Source: Dryococelus australis (lineage: Eukaryota > Arthropoda > Insecta > Phasmatodea > Phasmatidae). Taken from it: a stretch of 64,000 nt of DNA. Positions 46,982 through 57,289 of this stretch are shown piece after piece. Position 1 is the first letter of the stretch. Each line of letters begins with the position of its first letter. Below the pieces are notes generated by a model. That model ran no database searches, was not told where the DNA came from, and saw only the letters and a list, made by a program, of their open reading frames with translations. Position numbers and translations under genes: made by a program. The DNA is taken from the NCBI GenBank assembly GCA_029891345.1, contig CM057009.1, positions 300,801,466 to 300,865,465 of the forward strand, given 5' to 3'.

Positions 46982-47594
46982 TTACTTCCCCAAATTTTTT
47001 AAGAGACCTGGAAATTCCTTCCGCACATTGATCTGAGATGTTTGCAAGGAGGTTTTTTTTACACAGCAGTTATTTACATGTTCTGCTACACTTTTGTTTA
47101 CACTTTCTGTGACACTTTTATTTACAATTTCTGCTGGGAACATTACTTTTTCCCCATTAACACAAACAATGTTCAATTTCAGTAGTCCTGATCTGCTTAA
47201 TATGGGTGTCTTAAGATTAGAAATCACATTCACTCTACTCCTATCAGATGTTGTCCTGTATTTTAGTTGCAATTCTAGAATCGGGTTCCTTAAGTTTATC
47301 CTTGCAAGGGATAACATATTCGCAATGAGTTTTGGGCACCATGCTACTTGGAATGCAGGTAACATCTGCACCCGTGTCAATAAGAAATTGAAAATTTTTT
47401 CCAAACTCTGCCACACTAATCAAAGTTTTCCACGGACTTTGCCTTTTCTCTGTTAAACCAACTGAATTTAAAGTAAGACACCCAATGAAATATGCTTGGT
47501 CCCTATAGTAATAAAGAGTTTGATCACTTTGTGACTCATCATGCTGATCTTGCACATTAAAAACTTGGGATGTACTTGAACCCATACAGACCAC
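46982..47594 (-). pseudogene. Gypsy aspartic protease
   Basis: The frame at 47594-47244 contains GKNFQFLIDTGADVTCIPSS with an intact D-T-G-A active site at about 47395-47350. The overlapping frame 47416-46982 continues downstream with SRSGLLKLNIVCVNGEKVMF, where the second half of the protease would lie. The two frames must join by a shift in the overlap. The catalytic triad itself looks sound. Confidence 0.8.
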
Positions 47595-47792
47595 TGCCCA
47601 ATGCCCCTGCTTTGCGCAGCTGAAGAATTTGGAGCCCCTAGTTGGACACTGTGAATGGTCATGCTGCCCATTACCACAGAATAGTCACTGCACAGCAGTG
47701 TGTGTAGCTCCCTGCGGTGTTGGTTTAGGAAAACGTGAGCTCTTGCTGAAGCGAAAACTTGAGGTCTTGCCTATGGCTGCTGTCTTTTTCAC

Positions 47793-48459
47793 CTAACTGT
47801 TGGGCATCCTATCTCGGCTGTGGGGTGCTCCAAATTGAGTCCTCTTAATTTCCAAAACTTCGGAACCACCTTGCTGCAGAACCCGGGATTGCTGACTTTG
47901 CATTTTTGCTTGTTTGGCCACTAAAATTACCTCGTCCAATGATAATGAAGGCCGTGACTGAAGTTGTTCACTAATTTTATTGTTCTTCATACCAACCACC
48001 ATTCTGTCTCTAATAATTTTGTGTTTTAGCGGGCCACAGTCACACATATCTGCTAAAGTGTAGAAAGAGGTTATGAACGCCTCCAGAGTTTCTGCACCCT
48101 GCACCATAGAATTAAACTTAAAACATCTCAAATATCACGTTTTGGCATGGGTTAAAATGGTTTTCAAAGGCTTGAAGTGCTTCCTCGTAACTAGCCAGAT
48201 GTGGTGTAAAATGAGTCCACAGCTCTTCAGTCTTCTCACCTAAAACATAGAGAAGGATATAAATCTTCTCATTGTTAGTCATGTCCGTGTAACCCGATAC
48301 CGACATGTACTGACAAAAGTGTTGTTTCCATTGCTTCCATAGCAACAGCAACGAGAAATCAAACGCTGCAGGCAGCTTCAGGTTGGAAATTCCTTTGTAA
48401 TGAGTTTCACAAGATATGTTATCAGTCCTGGACATCATAGTGATGATTATAACTTTCAC
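47793..48459 (-). pseudogene. Gypsy gag (capsid region)
   Basis: Two minus-strand frames, 48459-48118 and 48131-47793, overlap by a few bases and together give a typical gypsy capsid: LLWKQWKQHFCQYMSVSGY, NEKIYILLYVLGEKTEELW, then after the shift QGAETLEAFITSFYTLADMC and GPLKHKIIRDRMVVGMKN. The region after it at 47600-47790 is broken; a CCHC knuckle is not clear there. One frameshift between the halves disables it. Confidence 0.8.
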
Positions 48460-48503
48460 CTACAGTGGTAGATTCGTGAACTTGAAAAGTTCCGTTACAA
48501 ATT

Positions 48504-48521
48504 CGATTGTCGCTGCTACCA
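48504..48521 (-). other. Primer-binding site
   Basis: TGGTAGCAGCGACAATCG on the minus strand directly after the 5' LTR end. The matching tRNA is not assigned. Confidence 0.65.
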
Positions 48522-48625
48522 TGTTCTATCAATAAGTCCTTTATTAGGTCACTCCCGCCATGATACAAGTACATATACATTACAGTGTTTCCAATCTTAC
48601 ATCTCTGAATGTACCTAACAGAACA
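48522..48625 (-). repeat. 5' LTR, 104 bases
   Basis: Direct copy of 43914-44017, followed on its outer side by the TTAAG target duplication. Confidence 0.92.
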
Positions 48626-48630
48626 TTAAG

Positions 48631-49300
48631 GTCACCTCAAAAAGTTAGTGAATAGACCTACAGATCTGTAGTGTATTTCAAAGTCATATTCTTGAAGATC
48701 CTGCATCCCCTAGGCTATTTGACATTCGGGGTTCTTGAAATTAAGTAGCCAGCATAATGAATCATGGTTGATTCCTAGAATAAAATTTCTACCATAAAGG
48801 TAGACGTGGAAATGTAAAACTGCCTTCAAATAGCCAGAAGCTCGCTGCTTGTAATACAGTAATTTCTTGAGATTGTGCAATACCTTACTAAAGTATTCTA
48901 TTGATCTCTCATTCCCATCCTGAATCTGAAATAACACAGCTCCAATGCCTATATCACTAGCATCAGTATTCACAATGAACGTACCCTCACTTTTCGGGAA
49001 TCCCAGGTCTGGTGGAGATATCAGAATTTCCTTTAGCTTACTAAAAGAAAATTCACACTTAATGTTACAATGCAATTTTCTTTTTGTCTCTGTCAGTTTA
49101 TCTAGTGGCTTGGCGATTGTGGCGAACCTAGGCACAAACCATTGGTACTAAGCAAATAATTACAGAAACCCCCATACTTCGGTTTTGTAATTCTGTGTCA
49201 ACCAATTTCTTATGACTTTGGTCTTCTCAGGGTCTGTTTCAATTCTGTGGGCTAACACTATGTGTCAAAAGAAATTAATTTTTTTTTGGAACAGGTAGCA
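48631..49300 (-). pseudogene. Gypsy RT end and RNase H of an older copy
   Basis: At 49135-48710 the minus strand reads PRFATIAKPLDKLTETKRKL (RT tether), FIVNTDASDIGIGAVLFQ (RNase H, first Asp) and LYGRNFILGINHDSLCWLLN, where the usual T-D-H is N-H-D. It continues to LQEYDFEIHYRS near 48650, where the copy is cut by the younger element at the TTAAG site. It differs from the RNase H of both neighbouring copies, so it is a separate lineage. Confidence 0.8.
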
Positions 49301-49439
49301 CTTCCAAGGAACTAGTTTCTGTACTGTTCTGGAAGGTAAACACTAAGTTTCAAACAGAGGCTTCATTATTCAAGTAAAGACCCTGGCACCACTATCTTAG
49401 CAACTCTGCCACCAACCTGATTGTACATCCCTCTTCTCA

Positions 49440-49720
49440 AGTTTTATTTAGAGAACCGTCAACAAATTACATAGTATACTACACAGTTTTCATACATTAC
49501 AGAGTAAACCATCTATAGAGTTTCCATACAGTAAACAGTACACTGTATCATTTAAGATTCATTACAGTAGAAAAAGTACAGAGTTTACAAACATACACAA
49601 AGTTTACATACATAGTTTACAAACATACATACATAGATAATACATTAAACAGTGAACAGTAAGCAGTATCATCTAAGATTCACAACAGTAGACAAAATAC
49701 ACAGTTTACAAATCACCTCT
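49440..49720. repeat. Tandem duplication, period about 121 bases
   Basis: A segment with ACAGTAAACAGTACACTGTA and ATCATTTAAGATTC (about 49529-49560) recurs as ACAGTGAACAGTAAGCAG and ATCATCTAAGATTC (about 49649-49682), both followed by ACAGTAGA and AGTTTACAAA. TTTACATACATAGTTTACAA-type short repeats lie between. It may belong to the LTR of the adjacent gypsy copy. Confidence 0.65.
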
Positions 49721-49860
49721 GCTCCAAGTTTACTTATATATGAAGCTGCTTGAAAATATTGCTTAGTGCCAAAATTAATGCACTAAATTTCTATCAAACA
49801 ACCTCCTTACTAATTAACAAAGGCACTTGGCTGTGCAGGTTGTTTCAACTGCCTGTGAAT

Positions 49861-50843
49861 TCATATTAGTGATATACATATCACTGCCTGTGAATTGCCC
49901 TCCCTTGATGGAGAGTACCAGCATGTATCTATTTCTGTAAAATCAGTCCCCTTACCCATATCAAACCCTGTGAAATCTTCATCATCACTTTCCTCGCTGT
50001 TCACATCCACTGATTTTTCCCTCTCATTAACCTCTGGGTTACACAACTCCCTATTATCCACCACCTTGCCCTCTTTGTATGGAGCCAATACTAAAAACCA
50101 TCTGTTCCAACTGCAATTACCACTTCTGGTGCACACTACTATATATGATCTGGGCTCTGTATCTATCTATTCAAACGTGCTAAATTCATTCAGATCACTA
50201 ATCGGAACTATCACTCCCACTTTTAAATCCTCTAGTTGACGGTGACACCCATGGACCACTGCTCACATTTAAAAAATTAACTTCTACTTTTTGCCAAGCT
50301 CAAGATGGGAAAGGCTCCTTCTTGTATGGCTGTCTTGGGTTAACCCGTTCTTCCACACATTGGGGACAGTTGCATATCAAATTCTCCAACTGTGATTATA
50401 ACCCCATCCACCACACTCATAACTTCGCTCTGTCACAGCACTTTGTGATGCCTTGGTGCTCTGAATGGATCAACTGCAAACACTTAAGCTGAAATGAGTG
50501 TTTATGATTAAACATGAACCTTTACAGAAACTTTTTTTTAAAGTGATCTTGTGTCTGAACTGAAAAACAAATGCATTTGTTCTGGCAGGTCTCTCCGCTT
50601 AGGCCACCCTGTTATTGCATACTATTTGAGTTTGATACTAACTGGATCCTTCTCTTGTTCCAACTGAATACCATACATAAACTGATCTATGACTGGGTAC
50701 GTAGAAATGACCTACTGTACAAATGCCTTTGCGTGCTGCATTAATTACTCCTCTTGATCCCTAGCCTCAACAGACACCAGATTACAGGACAGGGAGTCAG
50801 CAACTACCAACAGCTTCCCTGTTACGTACTGAACAAAATACAC
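49861..50843 (-). pseudogene. Gypsy fragment: RNase H end, integrase finger and tail
   Basis: Minus strand, continuing downstream of the inserted Tc1. VTGKLLVVADSLSCNLVSVE (50815-50755) is the RNase H end. LQLIHSEHQGI, VWWMGL and NLICNCPQCVEERVNPRQ (about 50480-50335) are the integrase HHCC finger. The sequence then jumps to the tail (50136-49861, NRWFLVLAPYKEG, acidic stretch), so the catalytic core of integrase is deleted. The tail matches in style that of the 43914-48625 element. Confidence 0.75.
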
Positions 50844-50845
50844 TA

Positions 50846-52040
50846 TCGACCAAAAAGTAATTGGACACCTGTGAAGATAGGTAATTCAGTACGTCAGTTG
50901 ACTTGTGTGGCCGCCATATGCTGCAGGCCAGTGTAGAATCAGTTGACAAGGAGATGGCACAAGGTACAGAGCTATCGGACTTCGATAAGGGCGTGATTGT
51001 GGGCTGCCATCTCAGTGGGCTGTTTAGCCGGGCAATTACATGGAAGGTAAACAGGCCCAAATCAATGGTCACATTCGTCCTGCATAAGCGGAAGGTCGAT
51101 GGGCATTGTGCCAATGCTGCACGTTCTGGGCGACCTCCAATCTTGACTGACAGAAATTGTAGACTCTGAAACATGAAATTGTCAAAAATAGGGCACAACC
51201 CATTTCTACCATCTTACAGGAGTTTCATGCAGCAACAGGAGTATCGGTTTCCATTGGAACATTGCGTACAGAGGCCCACCGACTTGAATATTTTGGAGGA
51301 GCAGCTGCACATAAGCCCATATCATGACAAGCAATAAAGCTCGGAAACTCAGGTGGTGTTTGGACCTTCGCAACTGGACACTGGAGCAGTGGAAATTGGT
51401 TCTGTGGAGTGATGAGTTGAGGTTTACATCATTCCGGTCTGATGGACGTGTATGGGTGTGGCGTCTACCTGGGGAATGGCTTCCGCCGGAAGGTATAGTG
51501 CCAACTAGGAAATTCGGTGGTGGTGGAGTGATGGTGTAGGGCTGTTTCACGGCCTTTGGTATAGGACCGCTGGTGTTGGTCTATGGTAACATGAACACAG
51601 AGGCCAATTGTAACATTCTGGATAATAAAATGCTCCCAACATTGTGGCGTTTTTATGGAATGAACCCATGATACTTCCAGGATGACAATGCCAGGTGCCA
51701 TGTTTCAAGGGCTATTATGCAGTGGTACGCTGACAACAATGTTCGCCGAATGGACTGGCCCACCCAGAGCCCCGACCTCAACCCTATAGAACATATTTGG
51801 GATGAATCGGATCGCCGGGTGAGGGTTCATCAGGCGTGGCCAAAATCCATTGCTCAACTCATGGAATGGTTGCAAGAGGAATAGCGAAGAATCCGCATGG
51901 ATGTCCTGCAAACACTCGTAGAGAGCATGCCAGACAGGGTGACTGCTGTTATAGCTGCAAGAGGTGGCCCTACGAGATTCTAACGGAGTGACAACCACCG
52001 AGCAAACATTGTGGACAGGTGCCCATTACTTTTTGGTCGA
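50846..52040 (+). mobile_element. Tc1 transposon inserted in a gypsy copy
   Basis: Inverted ends TCGACCAAAAAGTAATTGG (left) and its near-complement CCATTACTTTTTGGTCGA (right) are flanked by TA at 50844-50845 and 52041-52042. Length is 1195 bases. The gypsy coding sequence reads up to this TA on one side (FNEIQQQY) and resumes on the other. Ends are about 27 bases long and nearly identical. Confidence 0.95.
50903..51990 (+). pseudogene. Tc1 transposase, DD34E, inactivated
   Basis: N-terminal helix-turn-helix region TELSDFDKGVIVGCHLSGLF, then SGRPPILTDRN. After a stop at 51169 the frame is shifted. The core shows WSDELRFTSFRSDGRVWVWR (51400-51465, first Asp), FQDDNARCHVSRAIMQWYAD (about 51675-51735, second Asp) and TQSPDLNPIEHIWDE (about 51758-51805, Glu). 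Counting from the Asp before Asn to the Glu gives 34 residues, as in Tc1. The three catalytic acids survive. Stops at 51169, before GCF (51537) and before YFQDD (51670), and in QEE-stop near 51880, with at least one frameshift, abolish function. Confidence 0.93.
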
Positions 52041-52042
52041 TA

Positions 52043-52634
52043 TTGTTGTTGTATCTCATTAAACCAATCCAAAATATTTGCAAATAAGGTGACAGCTCTC
52101 TCAAAAGGTTTGTGGTGCAAGATCTGTGGCAAAGGCTTAAGGTCTGTTTCTAATATGAATGGTATGCCTATCAAATATTGCTGAAACATTTCTGCTCCCC
52201 ATACCAAAGTTAATATTTCTTTCACTATCTTAGAGTACCGTTTTTCAGTAGCCAAAAGAGTACGCGAGACATATGCTATCACTGTCGTGGAATTCTCTGA
52301 CTACTGCATAAGAAAACAGCCTAGACCGAATGAACTTGCATCAGAACTTCAGTGCAAATAAAGGTCTAATATTTCTGGTTTTCCTGGAATAAATTGTGAT
52401 GAAAAGTTGACCCAACCTAGGAAATGATGGAGTTCACTTCTATCTGAAGGTAGTGGAAAGTTCATGAGGCCTACGACTCTCTCAGTATCAATCCCAATAC
52501 CTTCTGAATTCAGCAGAAAACCTTAATATCTTACCTGCATAACCCCAAATACACATTTGCGTTCAATGAGTGTAATGCCCTCATTCTCTAGTCTATGCAA
52601 TACCTTTCTAAGTATATTGTTATGTTCAATGGAT
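52043..52634 (-). pseudogene. Gypsy RT and RNase H, upstream part of the Tc1-split copy
   Basis: Minus strand. At 52634-52380 RT sequence reads ILRKVLHRLENEGITLIERK, GFLLNSEGIGIDTERVVGLM and LHHFLGWVNFSSQF. At 52282-52043 RNase H reads SRTLLATEKRYSKIVKEILT, GIPFILETDLKPLPQILHHK (family E-T-D-x-K-P), and ends FNEIQQQY at the Tc1 insertion. The RT active site lies upstream and is missing, cut by the Tc1-like fragment at 52635. Confidence 0.83.
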
Positions 52635-53590
52635 GACGTTTCTGGCGAACAAACAGATCAGGGAAGCAGGGACATCCTTCGTTTATTGAGAAGGCTTGCA
52701 CATTCCTCGCCACATGTGGTGGTTGGGCATTGTCCTGTTGAACTACGGTATATGGAGTTGCCAGAAGGAGCGGCAGTACCTCATGGTCTAAAACTTCCCT
52801 GATGTACCGGTTGCTGTTCAGATTACCCTCAATATGTAGGAGTTGAGATGACATGCTGTATACAATGGGGCTCCAAACCATCACACTTGACGTTTGTCCA
52901 CTATGCGGCTCCACAATGCAGGATGCCAGATTGCAGTTACCACAGTAGCATCTAACACGTATGTGACCATCACTGTAGGAAAGGTCGAGGTGGGACTCTT
53001 CCGAAAACACTATATTTTGCCACTCAGCATGCCAGCGACAACATTCACATGCTCGTTGCAGTCGGAGGCATTTGTGGTTTCTGAACAATAGTATGCACAC
53101 CACCAATGCAGCCTGCAGCAGACGGCATTGGACCATCGATGTAGACAGGTCGACACCTGTTGCAGTGCTCCTGTGTCAAGCCAACACTATGGACAAGGCT
53201 CTACGGTCAGTTGTAACCATGCGGACAAAATGGCAGTCATCCCGTGCTGTAGTCACATTGTGTGGACCAGTACCTGTTCATCGCTGCGTACGAACCTCTT
53301 CTATCCACTAGTTCCACACACGCATCACTGTCGTATCAGCATGTCCTGTACAAGCCAAAGTGTCACGGTATGACAAATCCGTTTCTTGGAGACTGATCAT
53401 TCTGCCCCGTTCAAAATCGCTCTCATGCTGATATGGAGCCCTTTAACGTTGATGAGGCATACTGGCATTTTCTTTCACTTCATTTGACGGCTTTTCACAG
53501 ACTGAGCTTGGCGTAACATTGACTTTTCTGGTCACACGTGAGAGGGCACTGCTGGGCCTATATGTACACCATCTCTCTGCAGTCGTAATC
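52635..53590 (-). pseudogene. Second Tc1-like transposase remnant
   Basis: Minus strand. N-terminal region near 53450-53300: ERGRMISLQETDLSYRDTLA, then HADTTVMRVWN. In the frame 53136-52588: HAEWQNIVFSEESHLDLSYS (first catalytic region), GQTSSVMVWSPIVYSMSSQL, NSNRYIREVLDHEVLPLLLA, TVVQQDNAQPPHVARNVQAF (second Asp), after which it breaks off at about 52635 against gypsy sequence. The third acid and the 3' end are lost. No inverted ends were found. Compared with the 50846-52040 element it is a different Tc1 lineage. Confidence 0.8.
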
Positions 53591-53782
53591 ACTTATTGCT
53601 GGTAGACTGTTCTACACATCCTCAAAGTATAGATTCATTTGGACCATTCTTTCTTGGTGTTGCAATTTTCACAAACAATAGTGTATGTAGAGTAATATTT
53701 AGCATATTTTTAACATATTTGTATATAACAAATTCACTGTTAACTTGACTGGTACATGATATGCTTTTTTTTTTTTTTTCAG

Positions 53783-53819
53783 TTAAAAATGGAAGACCAA
53801 AAGCCAGAAACATCAAAAG
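53783..53819 (+). CDS. Possible small exon containing a start codon
   Basis: A run of 16 T then CAG ends at 53782; 37 bases follow, then GTAAGA at 53820. This is a strong 3' splice site and a consensus 5' splice site around a micro-exon. It contains ATG at 53789 in the context AAAAATGG, giving MEDQKPETSK and an open phase at the donor. No gene can be named. It could also be chance. Confidence 0.3.
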
Positions 53820-53935
53820 GTAAGAAAAATCTCCTGATCAGTAAATATAAATAATTAGTATACCTATATGGCACACTAGGCATAGAGGTTCAAATTTTAT
53901 TTTACTACTACTTTGAATTTATGTCTCATTTAAAT

Positions 53936-54179
53936 TGGGGCCGCGGTGGCAGAGTGGTTAGCCTGCCCGCCTTCCACCAGGTCAAACTGGGTTCAATCTC
54001 AGACTGGTCACCAGATTTTCGCATGTGGGAATAGTCTCGGACGATGCTGTTGGTCGGCGGGTTTTCTTGGAAATCTCCCGTTTCTCCCGCCCTTTCATTC
54101 CAATGCTGCTCCATACTCACCTAAATCACCCTCATCAGCTCTCAAGACCTCGCTTTTAAGAGCCGCCCAAATATATTCA
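53936..54179 (+). mobile_element. tRNA-derived SINE with 11-base target duplication
   Basis: CTCATTTAAAT at 53925-53935 is repeated exactly at 54180-54190. Head TGGGGCCGCGGTGGCAGAGT, B box GGGTTCAATCTC, body CGGCGGGTTTTCTTGG, and 3' end CTTTTAAGAGCCGCCCAAAT. Best-defined copy of the family here. Confidence 0.95.
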
Positions 54180-54190
54180 CTCATTTAAAT

Positions 54191-54694
54191 CCATCCTTTG
54201 AGTTCTTCCATTGCAGATTTTCCTTTGTATATTAAATTGCAATATATTGTAGAGCAGTAGTTGTAATATTCCCTTATCAGTGGGAGTAACTGATATTTTT
54301 TATAGTATGTATTACATTTTTCTACACTTTTGTTTTTATTGGGAAATATGTACAGAAATTATTTTTTGAAGAATTCCTAGTTTTTCTGTAAGTGCTATGT
54401 GGTGTCTAAAATGAACTTGTGCAAAGTATGATGTAATAATCTCAAAACATTAAAAAGATGGTAACTAATTGCTGCGTAAGCCAACAAAACATGCAAAATG
54501 ACATCTATGCCACTTTTTTGTGTATGGAACCACATTCAGTAAATAGGTAAAAAATTAAAATAAATTAAAATGTAAAATTAGATGAAAATTATGACTATAA
54601 AAAAAATTAGAGATTATGTATTTGCCTAAAAAATTTTTAGAATTTATTAATGTGAATAAAAATTCTGACTTTCTTTGATAAAAATTATAATCAA
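54191..54694. other. AT-rich stretch without a gene
   Basis: Nothing recognisable. It ends at the Helitron terminus. Confidence 0.5.
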
Positions 54695-54707
54695 CTAGTG
54701 AGTACCC

Positions 54708-54725
54708 GGCATGCGTTGCAATGCC
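54708..54725 (-). terminator. Helitron 3' hairpin
   Basis: GGCATGCGTTGCAATGCC forms a five-base stem with an eight-base loop, about ten bases inside the CTAG end. A hairpin here is the termination signal of rolling-circle transposons. Confidence 0.75.
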
Positions 54726-54734
54726 ACGCAAAAA

Positions 54735-55230
54735 GAAAGAAAGTGTTTGTGTTTTAAATCTGTTTATTGAAGTGCTTTCGGATACACAATATATTTTGTT
54801 TTTCCGTCTGGTGCATACACGAATAAGTTAGAAGGTTTTCCGACACATGAGCAGGCCACATACAGCTGTCCATGTGAGAAGCATGGATTTTCCAAATTTA
54901 GTCAACACACTTGTAGCGATTGTCCCTGTGCCTTGTTGATGGTCATTGCAAATGCGAGTCACATCGGAAACTGCAAACATTTGAACTCAAATGGCATATC
55001 TGTTGGAATCATTGGGATGTGTGGCAACAGTACATTCTCTGTTTTAAATTTTCCTTTTAAAATTGCAGCTTCGATGATATTGCTCATCATCTATTTCACT
55101 GAAAGTCTGGTACCATTGCAAAGTCATGGTGGACTGATGTTTCGGAGAAGAATTATAGGCACGCCAATTTCCAATATTAACACGTGCGGCGGCATGCCTG
55201 GAAAATCAAGTGAATTCAAGAATTAATTTG
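54735..55230 (-). pseudogene. Helitron helicase, C-terminal part
   Basis: Minus strand. Reads NISPPWLCNGTRLSVK, MIPTDMPFEFKCLQFPMCLA, then FAMTINKAQGQSLQVC, the conserved late helicase motif, then NLENPCFSHGQLYVACS and GKPSNLFVYAPDGKTKYIVY to the end. It is well preserved apart from single stops (after NGTRLSVK and after LQVC), so it does not appear as a long open frame. Confidence 0.88.
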
Positions 55231-55554
55231 GATAATTGACAACTTCGTCTTGATTCATTACATTATCGATGGACTTATACGTTGTCGCTTCGCCTGGTAT
55301 TTAGTTTTGAATGCTGAAATTGATGACATTGACATCGTTGTTTTTGGCTGGTAATATAGCATGTTCACTGAGCCACTGATGACTTTTGTAATTCTGTGCG
55401 ACATTTGGGAAAAATTTGTGAGTCAGTTTGTCTGTGGTTGCTGTGATTTTACAGAAGTTTGTTGGCAATGTGATACATTGTGTGGATTCATCAATTGCCA
55501 TTTTCCCATTCCCAATATCCAATAATTGTTTCGTGAAACATTCAGTGGAAGCAT

Positions 55555-56439
55555 CATGTTATACTTGCACACACATATTGGTCTTCAAAGTCAATTTCTG
55601 TACGTGTCGCCATAAAACTGATGATTTGAGACATGCATTAAGTTCATCAGCGGGTGTTGAGCATGGTATAACTGGTAGAGTTTGTCGAAAATCACCAGAC
55701 AATAAAATAAGTGCGCCACCAAAGAAGTGTTTATTTCCTCTCAAATCTTTTAGTGTACGATGAAGCGCTTCCAATGCTTTTTTGTGCATCATAGTTCATT
55801 CGTCCCATATAATGAGTTGCTATGATTGAAGTACTTTACCCATGCCACAATTTTTGCTGATATTGCATGTTGGTGTCTCAGTGATTTGCATATTTAATGG
55901 CAATTTCAGTGCTTAATGCGCTGTTCAGCCACCATCCAAAAGGGTTGCTGCAATTCCATATTATGTGATTGCCAGTGCAATATTTTTCGTGATCGTATGG
56001 CTGCCAAAATAAGTGAAATAAGAAAAGTTTTGCCTGTGTCTCCAGATGCATCTAGAAAATAAAACCCACCACTTTGGCTTGTAATTGCATACATAATTCT
56101 GTCATACGCTATACGTTCTGGAACCAATTTCAGAAGATTTGTTTGAACAAATGTACCCAATTCGTCGACATCAAAGTGTGTTTCTTGTTGCAAATCACAA
56201 TCAAAAAGGTAATTTGCAGATTGATTTGGTGCAGCCATTCCCAATTGTACCAGTGCTTTGTTAGCGATTGCCAAACATATGTCCTCAATCAAAACCAATG
56301 CCTCATTATACACGTTTGATGCAAATTGAATGTCCGGATTTTGATTTGTTGCATGAAAACAATGTAGGATGTCTTCACTTATGTAGTCTTTGTATATTTC
56401 CCATAGATCTTTTGGATTGGATGGGAAGCACGTTGTCAA
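55555..56439 (-). pseudogene. Helitron Pif1-type helicase, N-terminal and middle part
   Basis: The frame 56439-55906 starts TTCFPSNPKDLWEIYKDYIS, and at about 56050-56010 the Walker A reads ASGDTGKT, satisfying A-x4-G-K-T. After a frameshift near 55910 comes LIIWDE followed by an in-frame stop (Walker B region, about 55810-55795). The frame 55792-55559 continues KKALEALHRTLKDLRGN, GGALILLSGDFRQTLPVIP and HVQKLTLKTNM, with the G-D-F-R-Q motif intact. The helicase would unwind DNA during rolling-circle transposition. Here it is inactive. Confidence 0.9.
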
Positions 56440-56556
56440 TATGATTGCAAATAATGTGTGTATTTGCTGTGGTGACGCAGTAACCGATGCATCAGCGAGT
56501 GAAGTGCCCCAATGTACATCGTTATCAAGAAGATTTAATTCTTGGCAAGCTTCACG

Positions 56557-57280
56557 TTAAGTGGCACATACTTGACCGTTTACTGTTTTCAATTCTTGGA
56601 AGGATGTCGATCCACGTATGTTGATTAACAGTAATTGCAAGTAAAAGCATTCTGCATTGTTTAGGTGAACAGCGAACAGACGGCCTAACACATCGGTCGA
56701 ATATAAATTGGGATGTCCTTCAATTGCTTTAACTTGTTTGCGACATGGAAACTTTTTCACTGATGCATTCCATGTGTAGTACGTTGGTACTGCAGGGCAA
56801 AGTAGCATCTTTGCAAACATGTCATCTCTGCACAGTGAGAAAACTGCAGTTAATGTTGTTGGCGGTGGTGACAATGCGCTTGCATGTGCATTTTCTGTTG
56901 TGAAGTACACGCGCTGTCCATTTTCAAGGTGCACTGACAAATGAACAACTGTTGGGTGTCGTTCATGGATTGGAAATGATAAAATGCGCCGTGCTGCTTC
57001 ATTGCTACTAATGTAGCGCTCCAGTTGATATGGGTTGATTTCATTGATAGTTGCGGTTGCATTTCCCACTCCAAAAACTGCCATATCGCTTCCTTTGTTG
57101 ATATTTACAAATGTACTTAATCAATTTCATCTAATTGCAATACTCGACATTTATATGTGCTTTGTACGTTTTTGAGAGTAACAGTGAATATGGTACATCC
57201 CAAAGATTATCGACTTCAATATCATTGTTTCGTACTTTTAAAGTGATAAATTTCCCGCCATCTTCAGTTGATCATCGATG
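56557..57280 (-). pseudogene. Helitron Rep end and central region
   Basis: From about 57260 to 57110 the minus strand reads, in a shifted frame, DNLWDVPYSLLLSKTY and KAHINVEYCN, which corresponds to the Rep motif with the two catalytic tyrosines; both Tyr are present. The frame 57084-56557 continues LERYISSNEAARRILSFPIH, ERHPTVVHLSVHLENGQRVY and TYYTWNASVKKF, which lie between Rep and helicase in this family. Two frame changes separate the parts. Confidence 0.85.
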
Positions 57281-57289
57281 ATAGAGTGG

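Larger units (their letters stand above)
43914..48625 (-). mobile_element. Ty3/gypsy element with 104-base LTRs and TTAAG target duplication
   Basis: Two direct repeats of 104 bases (43914-44017 and 48522-48625), each TG...CA (TGTTCTATCAATAAGTCC at one end), enclose gag, protease, RT, RNase H, integrase and a C-terminal tail in that order on the minus strand. TTAAG flanks both sides (43909-43913 and 48626-48630). Total length is 4712 bases. TGGTAGCAGCGAC (minus strand, from 48521) directly follows the 5' LTR as the primer site. The LTRs differ at several positions, so insertion was not recent. Frames are broken in gag, RT and integrase. Confidence 0.93.

Noticed and set aside
53072-53373. + strand frames over the second Tc1-like region
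   Set aside because: The minus strand carries the transposase motifs here; these are shadows.
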